Shown here: one piece after another, positions 34,451 to 46,200 of the stretch
Position numbering within the stretch: the first letter of the stretch is position 1
How the letters are laid out: each line of letters starts with the position of its first letter
Source of the DNA: Galdieria sulphuraria
Lineage: Eukaryota; Rhodophyta; Bangiophyceae; Galdieriales; Galdieriaceae
Assembly (NCBI RefSeq): GCF_000341285.1
Contig: NW_005178462.1
Coordinates: 131,890-195,889, forward strand
Direction of reading: 5' to 3'
DNA: 64,000 bases
Made by a program: the position numbers and the translations under genes
Notes under the pieces: model-generated
What the model saw: the letters and a program-made list of their open reading frames with translations, nothing else
What the model was told of the DNA's origin: nothing
Databases searched by the model: none

Positions 34451-35980
34451 TTAAGCAATGTCTTTATGAGGCGCCCTTCGACGCTTGGATAGATTGGAAT
34501 GATACGTCTTAAGTGCATCCATAGTTATGCTTTGCTTTGATATGCTTTCTTCTTCTGTAGGAAAAACTTTTTCGATATCACCAATACATATTTGACGAGC
34601 TCGCATTACATGAGTAGCACCAGGAATAGAAGCCTTGGCTGCACTCTTTTCTTCCCTTAGCGATTCGTACCAATGTGCCAACCAACCTGCAATTCGAGGA
34701 AGTGCAAATAATAACGGATACATATCCAATGGAAAACCACATGCTCTATATATAATTCCTGAATAGAAATCCACATTTGGATAAAGTTTTCGAGAAACAA
34801 AATAATCATCTTGAATAGCTCTCCTTTCCAATTCTACGGCAATATCTACCAATGGATCTCTACCCACTTCTGCAAATACTTTTTCTGCATATTCTTTTAG
34901 TATCTTCGCTCGAGGATCATAATTCTTGTAAATGCGATGACCAAATCCCATCAATCGACGAGTTTTGGACTTGACGCCTTCCAAAAACTCATCAATTTTA
35001 TCTACAGAACCTATTTCTTCCAACATTCGAACAACAGCTTCAGATGCTCCACCATGAAGTGGACCATATAAAGCTCCGGCAGCACCTGCCACTGCTGTAT
35101 ATGGATCGACTCTGGTGGATGTTAAATGTCGCATTGCTGCTGTAGAACAATTCAATTCGTGATCAGCATGAACAATAAACAATACGTCCAAGGCTTTGGC
35201 AATAGCAGGAGATGGTCGATATTCTGATTCGGAAAGTCTATCTAACATGTAAAGAAAGTTTTCAGTATAAGAATACCCTCGAAAACTCTCCGTTGGATAA
35301 TTGTAAGGTCGACCAATTCGATGACGATATGCACACGCAGCAATAGTGGGAGCCTTTCCAAGTATCCTAAAGATTTGTTGATTACGTGCACGATAGTCAA
35401 ACTCAAACAGATCTCTTCGAGTTAGGGTAGGGTTGCTTTCAGGATATTCAGTAGACATAGCAGCCATAGTTGCAATGAACATTGACATAGGGTGGGCATC
35501 ATATCGAAACGATTTCATATAATCCATCAAAGTCACATGAATATAAGTATGCGACATGATTCGCTCTTTCCACGTATTCAACTGAGTAGCAGTGGGAAGT
35601 TCTCCATATATAAGTAAATAAGCAACCTAGAAGAGTGCTTTTACAACGCAGTACAAAGATTATATTGGAAAACTTACTTCCAGAAAGTTGCTTCTTTCTG
35701 CCAATTGTTCGATGGGGTAACCACGATATCTTAGAATTCCCTTGTCACCGTCAATATAAGTAATTGTACTCTCGCAACAAGCGGTGTTCATAAACCCTGG
35801 GTCGAAACTAGTTACTTGCTTCTCCACTTCTTTCCCGTCCTTAGTCAACCCTTTCAGTCTTACTTGGGCCAAGTCCTTTGCAAGAATGGCAACGTCTCCG
35901 TCATGAACTGTTAACTTGTGCTCTTCTTTTGAGGGAGTTTGAACAATCAAATATCGCGACTCTTTATTACTTTGACTCAT
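34451..35980 (-). CDS. CS: Citrate synthase, peroxisomal/bacterial-like type
   Basis: Two exons are joined across a short intron near 35595-35675. Residues include [53 protein letters not shown]-like sequence, [39 protein letters not shown] (catalytic His), [20 protein letters not shown] (second His), [18 protein letters not shown] and [18 protein letters not shown]. The DPG..NTA and long N-terminal domain match plant peroxisomal CSY2/3 and bacterial type II enzymes rather than the animal mitochondrial type. From the first ATG (35980) the protein starts [13 protein letters not shown], with no clear mitochondrial presequence or PTS1 (it ends HKDIA). The open frame continues upstream without an ATG, so an extra 5' exon or non-AUG start could supply targeting. 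Confidence 0.93.
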
Positions 35981-36416
35981 CGTTTCACACGAGGACTCGA
36001 CAAAATAAGTTGGTAAAATGTCTTCTGGAATGTCGAAATAGGAATGGACGCTGAAAGAAATTCTGTTCGTGAACACACTTCTAAAATAGCTTTTGTGTAT
36101 ATGCACAGAAACTATAACTCATATCTTTATTTAAAAGATTTCTTTGTATAAACGCTATAGGATAGACAGTATGCTAATAGAATACTTGATAGAATGCATA
36201 ATACTGAACAAAGATTATTATGATAATCAATATTTTCTAATTAGCTATTCCAATATCACAATGTGGATATAGCATACAATCAAAAATAGCAAAACCCTTT
36301 TTCTCACATCATTTCTCTCCACCATCCAATTTTCTACGATTCTTTCCTTCTCTTTCAGGGCAATTGGGCGGATTGATACTCACCATCCATCCTTAGTGCA
36401 TTGTTCTCCTCAGTCC
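35981..36416. other. Divergent spacer between citrate synthase and phosphoribulokinase
   Basis: This AT-rich stretch contains a long pyrimidine-rich run ending TTTCAG at about 36353-36359, just before PRK. The run resembles a 3' splice site, so PRK may have a 5'-UTR intron. The part adjoining citrate synthase is open in that gene's frame but lacks an ATG. Confidence 0.35.
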
Positions 36417-37790
36417 ATGGAGCTCAGAGATTCACTTTCTACTATGGGGTTTGTTCTTCCTTCCACCACATCATACGTTGTTTATAAATCTTCTTCAACG
36501 ATAAAAAGCAAAAAGTACAACAAAAGAAACTATAGTTCAGTTTCAAGAGTTCAAGTTGGAGGCAGCAAAATATCCTCCTGGTCATCCAATCGTCTATTAT
36601 TCCAAGGAAAGGAAATAAATACGACAAGAAAAACAACCACAAAGTATTGGATTATAACTGTTTCTTCTCAAACTGCTCTAGAGGAATTTGTCAACTGCAG
36701 TGGAGCCAAAGGTGTTCATGAAAGTGCTGGTATCTCAAGATCAAAATCGAAAGTACTTAGAAACAAAGGAATAGAGCGACCAGTTATTATCGGAGTTGCT
36801 GCAGACTCAGGTTGTGGCAAGTCAACATTTCTCCGCAGAGTAAATGAGATATTCGGTACTAAAGTTTCTCAGTCACATACACCTCAAGGGGAACTGGTGA
36901 CAGTTATCTGTCTCGATGACTTTCATACCTTGGATAGAAAAGGAAGAGCTGAAAAAAAGGTGACTGCTCTCAATCCCGAAGCAAACAACTTTGAGTTGAT
37001 GTATCAACAAATAGCAGCATTAAAAGAAGGATATGATATTATGAAGCCAATTTATAATCATCAAACTGGTTTGATAGATCCACCAGAGCTTATTCAACCC
37101 AACCATATTATTGTAATAGAAGGACTGCATCCTTGGTATGATGCAAGAATGAAACAACTCCTAGATTTTACTGTTTATCTTGATATAAGTGACGAAGTTA
37201 AAGTTGCCTGGAAAATTCAGAGGGACATGGCAGAAAGAGGTCATAAACTCGAAAATATTTTGGCTTCTATCGAGTCTCGTAAGCCAGACTTCCAACAATA
37301 CATTGATCCTCAAAAAAAAGATGCTGTAGCCGTCATTCAAGTACTTCCTACTCGATTGATTCCCGATGACACGGAAAAGAAAGTCTTGAGGGTTCGTCTT
37401 ATACAACGAGAGGGTATCCAGGGCTTTCAATCTGTCTATCTTTATGATGAAGGTTCAACAATAGACTGGATTCCTTGTGGAAGAAAACTTACTTGCAGCT
37501 ATCCGGGCATCAAATTCCACTATGGACCAGATAACTGGTACAATCATGATGTTTCTGTTCTAGAAGTTGACGGAAACTTTGAGAAACTAGAGGAACTTAT
37601 CTATATAGAGTCCCATCTTAATAATACTTCCACCAAATTTTATGGAGAAATAACCCAACAACTCTTGCGAAATTCTTCTGCTCCAGGTTCAAATAATGGA
37701 ACTGGACTCTTTCAAGTTCTAACGGCACTCAAAATGAGACAACTTTATGAGGAGCTTACGGGAAAGAGTATTGCACCTGTCCTAGTTTAG
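36417..37790 (+). CDS. PRK: Phosphoribulokinase, plastid precursor
   Basis: This intronless gene encodes 457 residues from the ATG at 36417. About 120 residues of Ser/Thr/Lys-rich leader look like a red-algal plastid transit peptide. The kinase begins RPVIIGVAADSGCGKSTFL (P-loop), followed by VICLDDFHTLDRKGR, VTALNPEANNFELMY, KPIYNHQTGLIDPPE and IVIEGLHPWYDARM. The C-terminal half has LPTRLIPDD and WIPCGRKLTCSYPGIKFHYG. PRK makes ribulose-1,5-bisphosphate for Rubisco. Both cysteine pairs used for thioredoxin/CP12 control in plants are present: Cys in the P-loop and in VICLDD, and the pair CGRKLTC. The first pair is separated by 31 residues, fewer than in plants. It lies within a run of carbon-metabolism genes. 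Confidence 0.97.
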   Translation: MELRDSLSTMGFVLPSTTSYVVYKSSSTIKSKKYNKRNYSSVSRVQVGGSKISSWSSNRLLFQGKEINTTRKTTTKYWIITVSSQTALEEFVNCSGAKGVHESAGISRSKSKVLRNKGIERPVIIGVAADSGCGKSTFLRRVNEIFGTKVSQSHTPQGELVTVICLDDFHTLDRKGRAEKKVTALNPEANNFELMYQQIAALKEGYDIMKPIYNHQTGLIDPPELIQPNHIIVIEGLHPWYDARMKQLLDFTVYLDISDEVKVAWKIQRDMAERGHKLENILASIESRKPDFQQYIDPQKKDAVAVIQVLPTRLIPDDTEKKVLRVRLIQREGIQGFQSVYLYDEGSTIDWIPCGRKLTCSYPGIKFHYGPDNWYNHDVSVLEVDGNFEKLEELIYIESHLNNTSTKFYGEITQQLLRNSSAPGSNNGTGLFQVLTALKMRQLYEELTGKSIAPVLV

Positions 37791-37873
37791 CCGAAAATCA
37801 AGTTTTGCTCCACTGGCTAGCTGGTTTTCTCTTCCAGTATATTAGTAAACTCTATGTGCGTATCTTTGTGTAA

Positions 37874-38405
37874 CTATGATAACCAACCAGCAATATGTCC
37901 CGTTCCTCGACAGTGTTCACAGTCAACTTCGCCTTGTGCACGGCAGACAACACAGTCACAGTTACCACTCACGGAACATAAAAGTGTGTCTCCCAACGTC
38001 ATAAAACCAGTTCCATTGCAAAATTTACAAGGAATCTTGCCACTACCCTTACAAAAGGTGCAAGGCTGTATACAAGCAAATTCTTTCTACAGTAGAAAAT
38101 TCACTTAAACAAATAACATATGATTAAACAAATAGAATTACCTCAAAAAATCTATACTTCCTTTCCAAGTATTGCCGTTTTCTCTCTATTTCTTCTTGTG
38201 AAGAACTTGAGCTTGCCTGAGAGCTTCCATTCACTTCATAGGAAGAACAATAAACCACAGTGAATTGATTGGAAAGTCCAAAAACCTTTTTTCTAAGAGG
38301 TTCTAATACAATGCTTGAAAGATTTAGTTCTTTAAGACAAGTATATGAATGATTTCTTTCTTTGTGGTTTGAGAGTATTCTTCCAGACGTCACAAAAAGA
38401 AACAT
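37874..38405 (-). CDS. DnaJ-type cysteine-rich zinc-finger protein, probably plastid
   Basis: Two exons are separated by one intron of about 45-60 nt (near 38080-38140). The N-terminal half (MFLFVTSGRILSNHKERNHS...) looks like a transit peptide followed by a short acidic coiled segment (EEIERKRQYLERKYRFFE). The C-terminal domain carries four CxxC-type knuckles: CTFCKGSGK, CKFCNGTGF, CDCVVCRAQGE and CEHCRGTGH, ending IAGWLS. This is the DnaJ central zinc-finger without a J domain, as in plant thylakoid and stromal assembly factors (BSD2- and PSA2-like families). These aid Rubisco or photosystem assembly or thiol exchange; the client here is unknown. It is divergent to CSTF2, with 60 bases between starts. 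Confidence 0.75.
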
Positions 38406-38465
38406 TCGTACAAAGTAATAATTTACTTAATTCATAATCTTTTGAAAAGAGGAGTTGATAGAACA

Positions 38466-39447
38466 ATGGGACGTTCAACGACAGTTTTTGGTAAGAAAAA
38501 GCAGCATAATATACTTTACAAAACAACTAACTTTGACCAAGTTGGAAATATAGCATACAACACCTCAGAAGAACAGTTGCAAGAAATATTGAGTCAGATA
38601 GGTCCTATATTATCCTTTCGTGTGGTATATGACAGAGAAACTGGGAAACCGAAAGGTTATGCTTTTTGTGAGTATCCTGACGCGGAAATGGCCTTATCTG
38701 CCATTAGAAATCTTAATGGGACTGAGTTGAATGGAAGAACTTTGCGAGTAGATTTGGCGGACTCAGATAAGAGGGAACTGGGTCAATCAGCAGCCAATAT
38801 GGAAACAGGAAACAACAATCCCTCAACGGCGTCAAATATGAAAGCTGGGGCTTTGAATACTTCGGGAGGAACTGGAAATATTCAAGGATTGTCCAATCTC
38901 GGTGCAAAAGGCTCACTGGAGCAGCTTTCCTGTCAGCAGATACATGAAATTATGCTCCAAATGAAAGCTTTGGCACAACAAAATCCTGAACAAGTCAGAC
39001 AACTATTATTAGCCAATCCACAGCTGACCTATGCTCTTTTACAAGGTCAAATCATGTTAGGTTTGGCACCACCGACTGTAAGCTGATATATTTTTTAGAT
39101 TCTGCGTTTTCTTATTCAAATAATATTCGTAGGGTTGGCCATCACAGTCTACTCCTTCCTCAAATGCTAACAACAGTGCCGGAGACTTGATGAATCAGAC
39201 TTTTTATCCCAGTAATGTTATGGCTCCCAGTCTGTCGAGTGGATTCGCTATGGGAACTTCTCTCCCGCCCAATGATATGATTCAACAAGCTGCTCTCCTA
39301 CAAAACATCATCAACTTGACTCCTGCAGAGTTGGAAAGTCTTCCTCCTGAACAACGAGCACAAGTTCTTCAATTAAAAGCGACACTAGGTGCTCAAATGG
39401 GTCAGCCTGGATTGGGTTCTTCCGCCTTTTCTTCGAATAATAATTGA
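38466..39447 (+). CDS. CSTF2: Cleavage stimulation factor subunit 2 (CstF-64)
   Basis: The first exon, MGRSTTVF, is spliced over 53 nt to VGNIAYNTSEEQLQEILSQI. The RRM then continues with GKPKGYAFCEYPDAEMALSA and GRTLRVDLAD. After a Gln/Asn-rich linker comes the CstF-64 hinge (QQIHEIMLQMKALAQQNPEQ, RQLLLANPQLTYALLQGQIM). Following a second intron (about 39077-39133) the C-terminal three-helix domain closes the protein (LQNIINLTPAELESLPPEQR, AQVLQLKATLG). The domain order is complete, though the protein is short. CstF-64 binds the GU-rich element downstream of polyadenylation sites. It converges with the FAD oxidoreductase, 26 bases between stops. Confidence 0.93.
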
Positions 39448-39473
39448 GCAATATTTAAATGCTCTTTTTTTTG

Positions 39474-40776
39474 CTATGCCAAGTTGGGATGATATCTTCT
39501 TACTTGTTGTGGAAGTATATTAGCGTCATTGAATACAATTGCCTTTGCCAAATGTTCGGATAACCAAGCGTGATATAGAAGTCCACGAGAACCTAAACCA
39601 GTGTACAACCAGATGTTACATTTCTTAAACTTGCTAGCCAAATCTAATATTGGAATAGAACCAAGTTGTGTTCTTTCTGGTAGTGCTCTAAATGCGCCCT
39701 ATTTATCAAAGTTGAGCAGTTTCTCATGTTATATTCCGTCGACTTACGTCAATATGAATACACTGCATATGATTGAGCATTCCAGAGACGAGTTTATCCA
39801 ATCTGCTATGGATATTTGCTATCTCATAGTCCTCCGAAAGTTGATCTAAAGTACAAGGTTCTCTATCGAAAGTGGCTCCAGCAGTAAATGTCGTCTTATT
39901 AGGAATTAGATATTTTCCACATATGATGGGCATTTTCAATACATCCAACTTGTCCATAGTTCCATTCCACCGATAATACAAATTTCTACCAAACGAACGA
40001 GTTATCGACACTTGTTCCGATAGACCTTTGATGGAGTTAGTATCAGCTCCAGCACAAATAACGACATCGTGAAACTCATTTGTTTGTTCAAACACTTTTA
40101 AATGAGATATTGTTTCTGGTCTCCACTCGACTATCCCAAACTGCAAACACAAATTCCACAAACCCTCGAGATATTTACGGGTCTGAATGGTGTAAGCATC
40201 TTTTAAAAGCAAACCTGACATCGCCGAGCTATTCCAACCCAGAACTTGATACAAATCTTTACAATGAAAGAGTTGAACTAAATGAGGTAAAGATATGGAC
40301 GCTTGTTGCAATTTTTTATGTTGTTTTTCCGTCAAAGCAAGTCGCATGATTCCTATTCAACGCTTTCACAAAAGATATTCGATACAGCAATTCTATCTAC
40401 CATTATTTTGAACAACTTTTGAGTTGAGCTGACTCTCTACAAGAGAAATAAGTTGAGTTGCACTCCGGAACGCTTCTTGTCCTTTCCAAAGAAGCTTTGA
40501 ATTGGGTGAAAACGGGTGCAATAAACCTGCTGCTACTCTAGAAGCTCCACCATTTCCAGGTCTAAAAGAATCAAAAACGGTTATGTGACAAGGTTTCTCT
40601 AGGTCAGCTGATAACCTGCAAAGATAATAGCAGAGAGATAGACCAGAGATTCCACAACCAATAATACCTATGTTATGATATTTTTCCACTCTACAAAATA
40701 AGCGTAACTGTTGATGGACTTTCTTATGAGAATAAAGTGATTTTCTCCAAGTTAAACTTGAGTGGACTACAAACAT
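39474..40776 (-). CDS. FAD-dependent oxidoreductase of the DAO / MnmC-C family
   Basis: The first exon has the Rossmann FAD motif NIGIIGCGISGLSLCYYLC, then FDSFRPGNGGASRVAAGLLH and PFSPNSKLLWKGQEAFR. The central exon holds the substrate-domain segments VVICAGADTNSIKGLSEQVS and GKYLIPNKTTFTAGATF. The last exon has GAFRALPERTQLGSIPIL and WLYTGLGSRGLLYHAWLSEH. These resemble the oxidase half of bacterial MnmC and its cyanobacterial and plant relatives. The bacterial enzyme oxidises a glycine-type side chain in tRNA wobble modification. No MnmC methyltransferase half is fused, and the substrate here is uncertain. Introns lie at about 39700-39748 and 40345-40400. The first 30 residues are basic and may target an organelle. 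Confidence 0.75.
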
Positions 40777-42961
40777 ATGTGCAATGGATTTCTAAGTTGT
40801 AATAGCTTTTGGCCCATCAACAGCTCGTTTTGGGGTTTTTGAGGTGTAGCTGTCTTGGCAGCTTTCTTCGTTTTGGGTAACCGACAAGCAAAGGAGCCAA
40901 GTGGCTCCACGAATCGAGAACGTTTCTTGTTTACTAGTGAAAACAAGGGACGTCGCTTTGCCCACACAGACTTTCGAAACAAGCACTCTCGTGAGAACTC
41001 AACGTCCTTTGCGACGAGTCCCAGTTTGAAGCACCCAAGTCAGCAACAAGAGAGAAAGACAGAGCTAGAGCTTAGTAGCTCAGTTGAAGCCTTTTCGTCA
41101 TCATTGGCAGTTTCTAGAGATAGAAAGGCTTCCCAAGTGGAAAACGTGCTTGAAGAAACGGAGCAGTTTAGAAAGGAACAAAGTGGTCAACCTTCTCGTA
41201 GTCTGGGAAGAATAGAAGGAACTTGTGTTGAGACAACAGCTGAAACAAAGAAGTTAGAAAGTTATTCACGTACTCCTTTGGAAGGAACTTTGGAATACCC
41301 TCTTTGTTTGAACCGAGAGCAAGCAGTTCCAACTATCTCAGCCAGTCGTCAAGGAATATCAAAAGAAGAAGAACTTGAAACTAGACCAGTTGCAGAACAA
41401 GAAACTTTGGAAAAAATAACAGCTCAGAAAAGAAACAACGGGTTTTTTGACAAGACAGCAGAGTTGCAGGGTTCTACAAACTTTATTTCTTCTTCAGAAA
41501 ACAGAGAAAATTTAGATAGAAAACTTTTCAGAATGGGTGAGAAATCGAGCCGTAGTGACCGTGTTGTAGCGGGAAAGTGGCGTCTTGGAAGAAAAATTGG
41601 TTCCGGTTCTTTTGGAGAAATTTATTTAGGTATTGATATGACACTTACAAAACGGTATTATGAGATCTGAATCGAAACTTGTGCTAGGAACAAATATATA
41701 TACTATGGAGGAGGTTGCTTTGAAGTTCGAAACTGCAAAAACGAAGCATCCCCAGTTGTTGTATGAAAGTAAAATCTACCGATACCTAGCAATATCTCCT
41801 TGTGTATGTTTTTTTTGTTACAACTCACAGTATTTTTATATTCTTGGAATTAGGGACAACCAGTGGTAGGATTTCCAACAGTTAAATGGTATGGTCAAGA
41901 AGGTGATTTTAATGTAATGGCGATGGAACTTTTAGGCCCGAGTCTTGAAGATCTGTTTAATTTTTGTCATCGCAAGTTCTCGTTGAAAACTGTTTTGATG
42001 ATTGCTATTCAGACTATTACTCGTATTGAATATATTCATTCACGAAGTTTTATTCACCGAGATATTAAACCAGACAACTTCCTTATGGGGTTAGGGAAGC
42101 ATTCAGAGACGATCTATTTGATTGACTTTGGTTTATCCAAAAGGTACAGAGATCCGAAGACACATGTGCATATTCCATATAGAGAAGGAAAGAATCTGAC
42201 GGGCACTGCAAGATATGCGTCCATCAATACTCATTTAGGTTTGGAGCAGAGTCGAAGAGATGATTTGGAATCTCTTGGATATGTGTTGATGTACTTTAAC
42301 CGCGGTAGTTTACCATGGCAGGGTCTTAAGGCTGCTACGAAGAAACAAAAATATCAAAAAATAAGCGACAAGAAAGCTAATACGCCCATTGAAGTATTAT
42401 GTAAAGGATATCCCGCAGAATTTGCAATTTATCTCAACTACTGTCGCTCCCTAAAGTAAGTTTTATAGAACAGCTGTTGTTGAGGCATGAAGTTGACATT
42501 TGTGTAGATTTGAGGAGAAACCAGATTACGACTATCTTCGTTCTATATTCCAAGCACTTTATCGAAAGAAAGGATTTCCTGATGACTATGTATTTGACTG
42601 GACTGCCTTGACTCGAAACGCATCGTCTTCCCTGAGAGCCAATGCTACCGCTGTACATCGTGAAACGAAGAACCGTGATGACTCCCTTGCAGTTGCACTA
42701 GATCAACAACAAGAAGAGCGGATATTGGATCATACGGAGAGATTGGAATCTAGTGGTATAGGTACAGCTCCAATTTTATCAAGTCCTTTAGTGAAGGAAG
42801 AAGAGACTTCTCGCAGAATGTTGGGTGAAGGAGGAGTAGACACTTTAAAGGATTCAAAGCAAAATGTCGTTTCAAATAGCCCAAATGCTTCTCATGTTTT
42901 GAATGCTGGCATTGGAGGCAAAGATATTTCTTTGTTTTCTAATTCAAGAAATAGGAGATGA
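40777..42961 (+). CDS. Casein kinase 1 family protein kinase with long N-terminal extension
   Basis: The kinase reads [19 protein letters not shown], spliced over about 60 nt to [91 protein letters not shown] and [20 protein letters not shown] follow, then [18 protein letters not shown]. These are diagnostic of casein kinase 1. The C-terminal tail is low complexity. Upstream of the kinase an open frame of about 225 codons runs from 40843 without any ATG. Either translation starts at ATG 41533 ([11 protein letters not shown]), or a tiny first exon at 40777 (MCNGFL) is spliced over 54 nt into this frame. The kinase is certain; the start is not. Confidence 0.88.
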
Positions 42962-43248
42962 AGAGGAATTATGAAAATGGTCATTACCAAAACACAACCA
43001 AGGTTGATTGAAGAATTCTAGAAAGTGACGAAATGTTCATTGCACCATCACAATAGTGTCTATTTATTTTTCATTTTTATATGAGAGACGTGTCATTCAG
43101 CATATATCATGTCAACAACGAATACTACCACCAGTTAACTACCAAAAAGATGTTTAGATTGTGTTTGCTCGGTTTCACACATTGTGTATACTGTCGTTTT
43201 GAATCTTCTTCCTATTTGAACTCGACAACAATTCATTATTGCACCAAA

Positions 43249-46200
43249 TTAAATCAATTTGCTATAGGATGGAGGTGCACATTTTCGATTGATAAACTTT
43301 GCAACTACTACAGGGCAACAACTTATTGTAGTGACAATCAGTATTCTTAACCAAAAACTCCACCGAAGAATTAGATACAAATCAAACACGGTACGCAAAA
43401 GAAATAATGATAAACCATAAGAAATCAAGCTGATGCATTCTGCAACAACCATCAATCTATGCCACTTGCGAATTTCCACAGCTACCATCAACAGTTCTGT
43501 AAGTATCAACGAAGTGAACGCTACAGAAATCAACGAACTTGTTGAAAAATATTCATCATTCCACAACACGTATACAGACACCACCATTATGGTCATTCCT
43601 TGATAAAGTCCCTTTAACAACCATGTCAAAAAGGTCTTCAAGTTCAGAGAACGCCCCTTTCGAAGATCTGCATATAATTCAGGATAAGTAAATGCAATCT
43701 CTTTTGTCACATCCACATCCAAAATCAACGAAAAGACAGGAAACATTGTATATATAGTTGCATAACCAACCAGAATCCAACCTTCAAATATTGGGATTGC
43801 AGCATAAAAGAAAATTGCGCAGTAAACCATTTGAATGATGGCAATAATAAGTCCTCGATGAATGACAAACTGCGCCAATCTTGCTGAACGTTTATAAGAA
43901 TTTCGTCCATGCCATAAAAGAAGACAAGTCAAATGAGAAAATTGAGTAATGCTTACATCGGATGCCAAGGAAGCCTGCTTTCCTTCCTTTCCAGGTATTC
44001 CAATTCCAAAGTTTGCCTGTTGAATCATCGACACATCATTTCCTCCATCACCAATAGCAGCAACTCGACTTGAGGTGTAAGACTGAACTAGTCGAACAAC
44101 TAAAGACTTCTGAGTAGGACTACAACGACAGACAACTACACAAGGAGACAGACAAGAGAGTTGCAGAAATTCTTCTCTACAAAAAGTCAGTAGGGTTTGC
44201 AAGGAGGGACCATCCACAATCAACACATCTCCTATTCGATGTCTATACAACGATAGCTGACGCGATGCCTCAATTCGATTGGATACTCCTGTCATGGTGC
44301 AAATACCTTTGGAGCGCTGCACCAATCGAGAACTTACGGCAATATTGGTCGCCGTTTCAACTTTATCACCAGTTAACATCCATATTCGAATACCTGCATG
44401 CTGCAGCTTTTCAATAGTTTCCCTCACACCATCTTGCAACTTGTCTTCCACTCCAGTCAGTGCAATGACTTCCATATCTTTCTCTAAGCTCCTCTGAACC
44501 GCACTTATCGCATCTGAACGATTCTTAATAGTGCGTTGTGCTGCTTGATATTCTTTCATGAATTTCTCCAATTCATCATTTCCTAATGTCTTCTTTGCAT
44601 ACGCTAGAGTTCGAAGACCTTCACGAGCAAGGTTTCCACTTTCTTCATCCAACCAATCGTTTTCATGAACCAACTGAGCAATAATCATATCAGCTCCTTT
44701 CACATAAAATACGGTTTCCATCGTTTGCAGGTCACGAACCACTATACCCATCCGTCGAGCTGCTGACGTAAAAGGAAATTCACATAATATTTCAAACTGC
44801 TCTTCTGCACCAGTAGGGGTTCGTAAGCGAATAAGAGAAGCACTTCTTTCCAATAAAATCACTCCACATTCTTCACAAAAATTAACCAAAGCAACTTCAT
44901 CTGGAGAAGCTGCTTGAATAGTTCTGGTTCCATCTTCTTCAATAAAGGGCGTCACATGATGAGCAATCGCTATTGCCAGCAAAGTTTGCGATATCGCAGT
45001 CTAAACAAAAAGTGATGGTTATAAAAAAATTATCGCACAAAACTACTATAAGTAGATATTGAACATACCTGAATATGTCGTAAACTTTGAGGATGCGCTA
45101 TTTGACTTCCGGTACTTGATAAAAGTGAGTCACTGGATAGAAAAGTAGTATTATTGCCGAGAGAATATTTATCAGCTCTTTCCGTAAAGCCCCAGAGAAC
45201 ATATTTCCTCAAATCCTCCAAATCATCCTTACTAAATAATAAACTTCCCAAATGCAATTTCTTCAAATGCATCTCATTCTTTGTTAACGTTCCTGTCTTG
45301 TCAGAGAGAAGATAATCAATACGCCCTAGCTCTTCTGGAAGGTTGGACGAGCTATACCAACAAAATTGAATCAATTTAATTTGTCGGGTCTTTCAACAAC
45401 ACTTACCGTACAATGCATTCGTGCAAGTCTTGATCATGCTGAATAAAATATGAGTAAATAGTTCGTGCCATATCCAAATTAATTCGCATGGAGATAGGAA
45501 TTATCGAAGAAAATAATAAGAAATAGCGCATAAAATATAAGTACCAACGTCCTTGAAATCCTTTCAAAACTAACAAAACAAAGGACATTGAACCAAGAAA
45601 GAAAAAGAGCATTTTCGAAATTCTATTCAGTTCCCAGTCCAATTTTCCAACTTTCGACTTGGGTTTTGAAGCATTCAATGCACTTCGTGTTTCCTCACCA
45701 ACATACAAAACCAACACAACTGCACTTCCAGAAGCAATAACTGTATTCGCCCATATTGTATTTTCCAAGGAAAGAGGTTCCTCTATATAGACCTTCTCTT
45801 CAGAACCTTCGCTTTGAGAAATCGAGAAATTTCCCACAAAATCGTAAATTTCTTTTCTTGGAGCTTCTAAATGCACAAATGCGTCTAAACCGACCAACTG
45901 CTTATCATCCTCAATAGTTTGAGTAGAAGAAACGGCTCTTCTAAGTTTCCAATCCGTTTCACCATCCAGCTGGTCTGTTCTTATAAAAATAGTGCCTTTG
46001 CTGTCATGTTTCGCTTTCAACAGTAAACAATCAGCTGGAACCCGGTCATCATTATGAAGAATTAAAACGTCACCAACTCCAATATCTTTCCGATATATAG
46101 TGCCATGACTGCCATCTCTTAAAAGTCTAGTATATGTCTGCATATTAACCTCTCTGTCTCGACAATATCTCTGCCAATCATCATACACTTTTTTGGATAT

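Noticed and set aside
37161-37430. Minus-strand 89-codon frame inside PRK
   Set aside because: Antisense shadow of a well-supported intronless enzyme gene.
40767-40986. Minus-strand open frames of 64-71 codons (Lys/Arg-rich, ribosomal-protein-like look)
   Set aside because: They lie opposite the N-terminal extension frame of the casein kinase and overlap the oxidoreductase start. No family motif is recognised.
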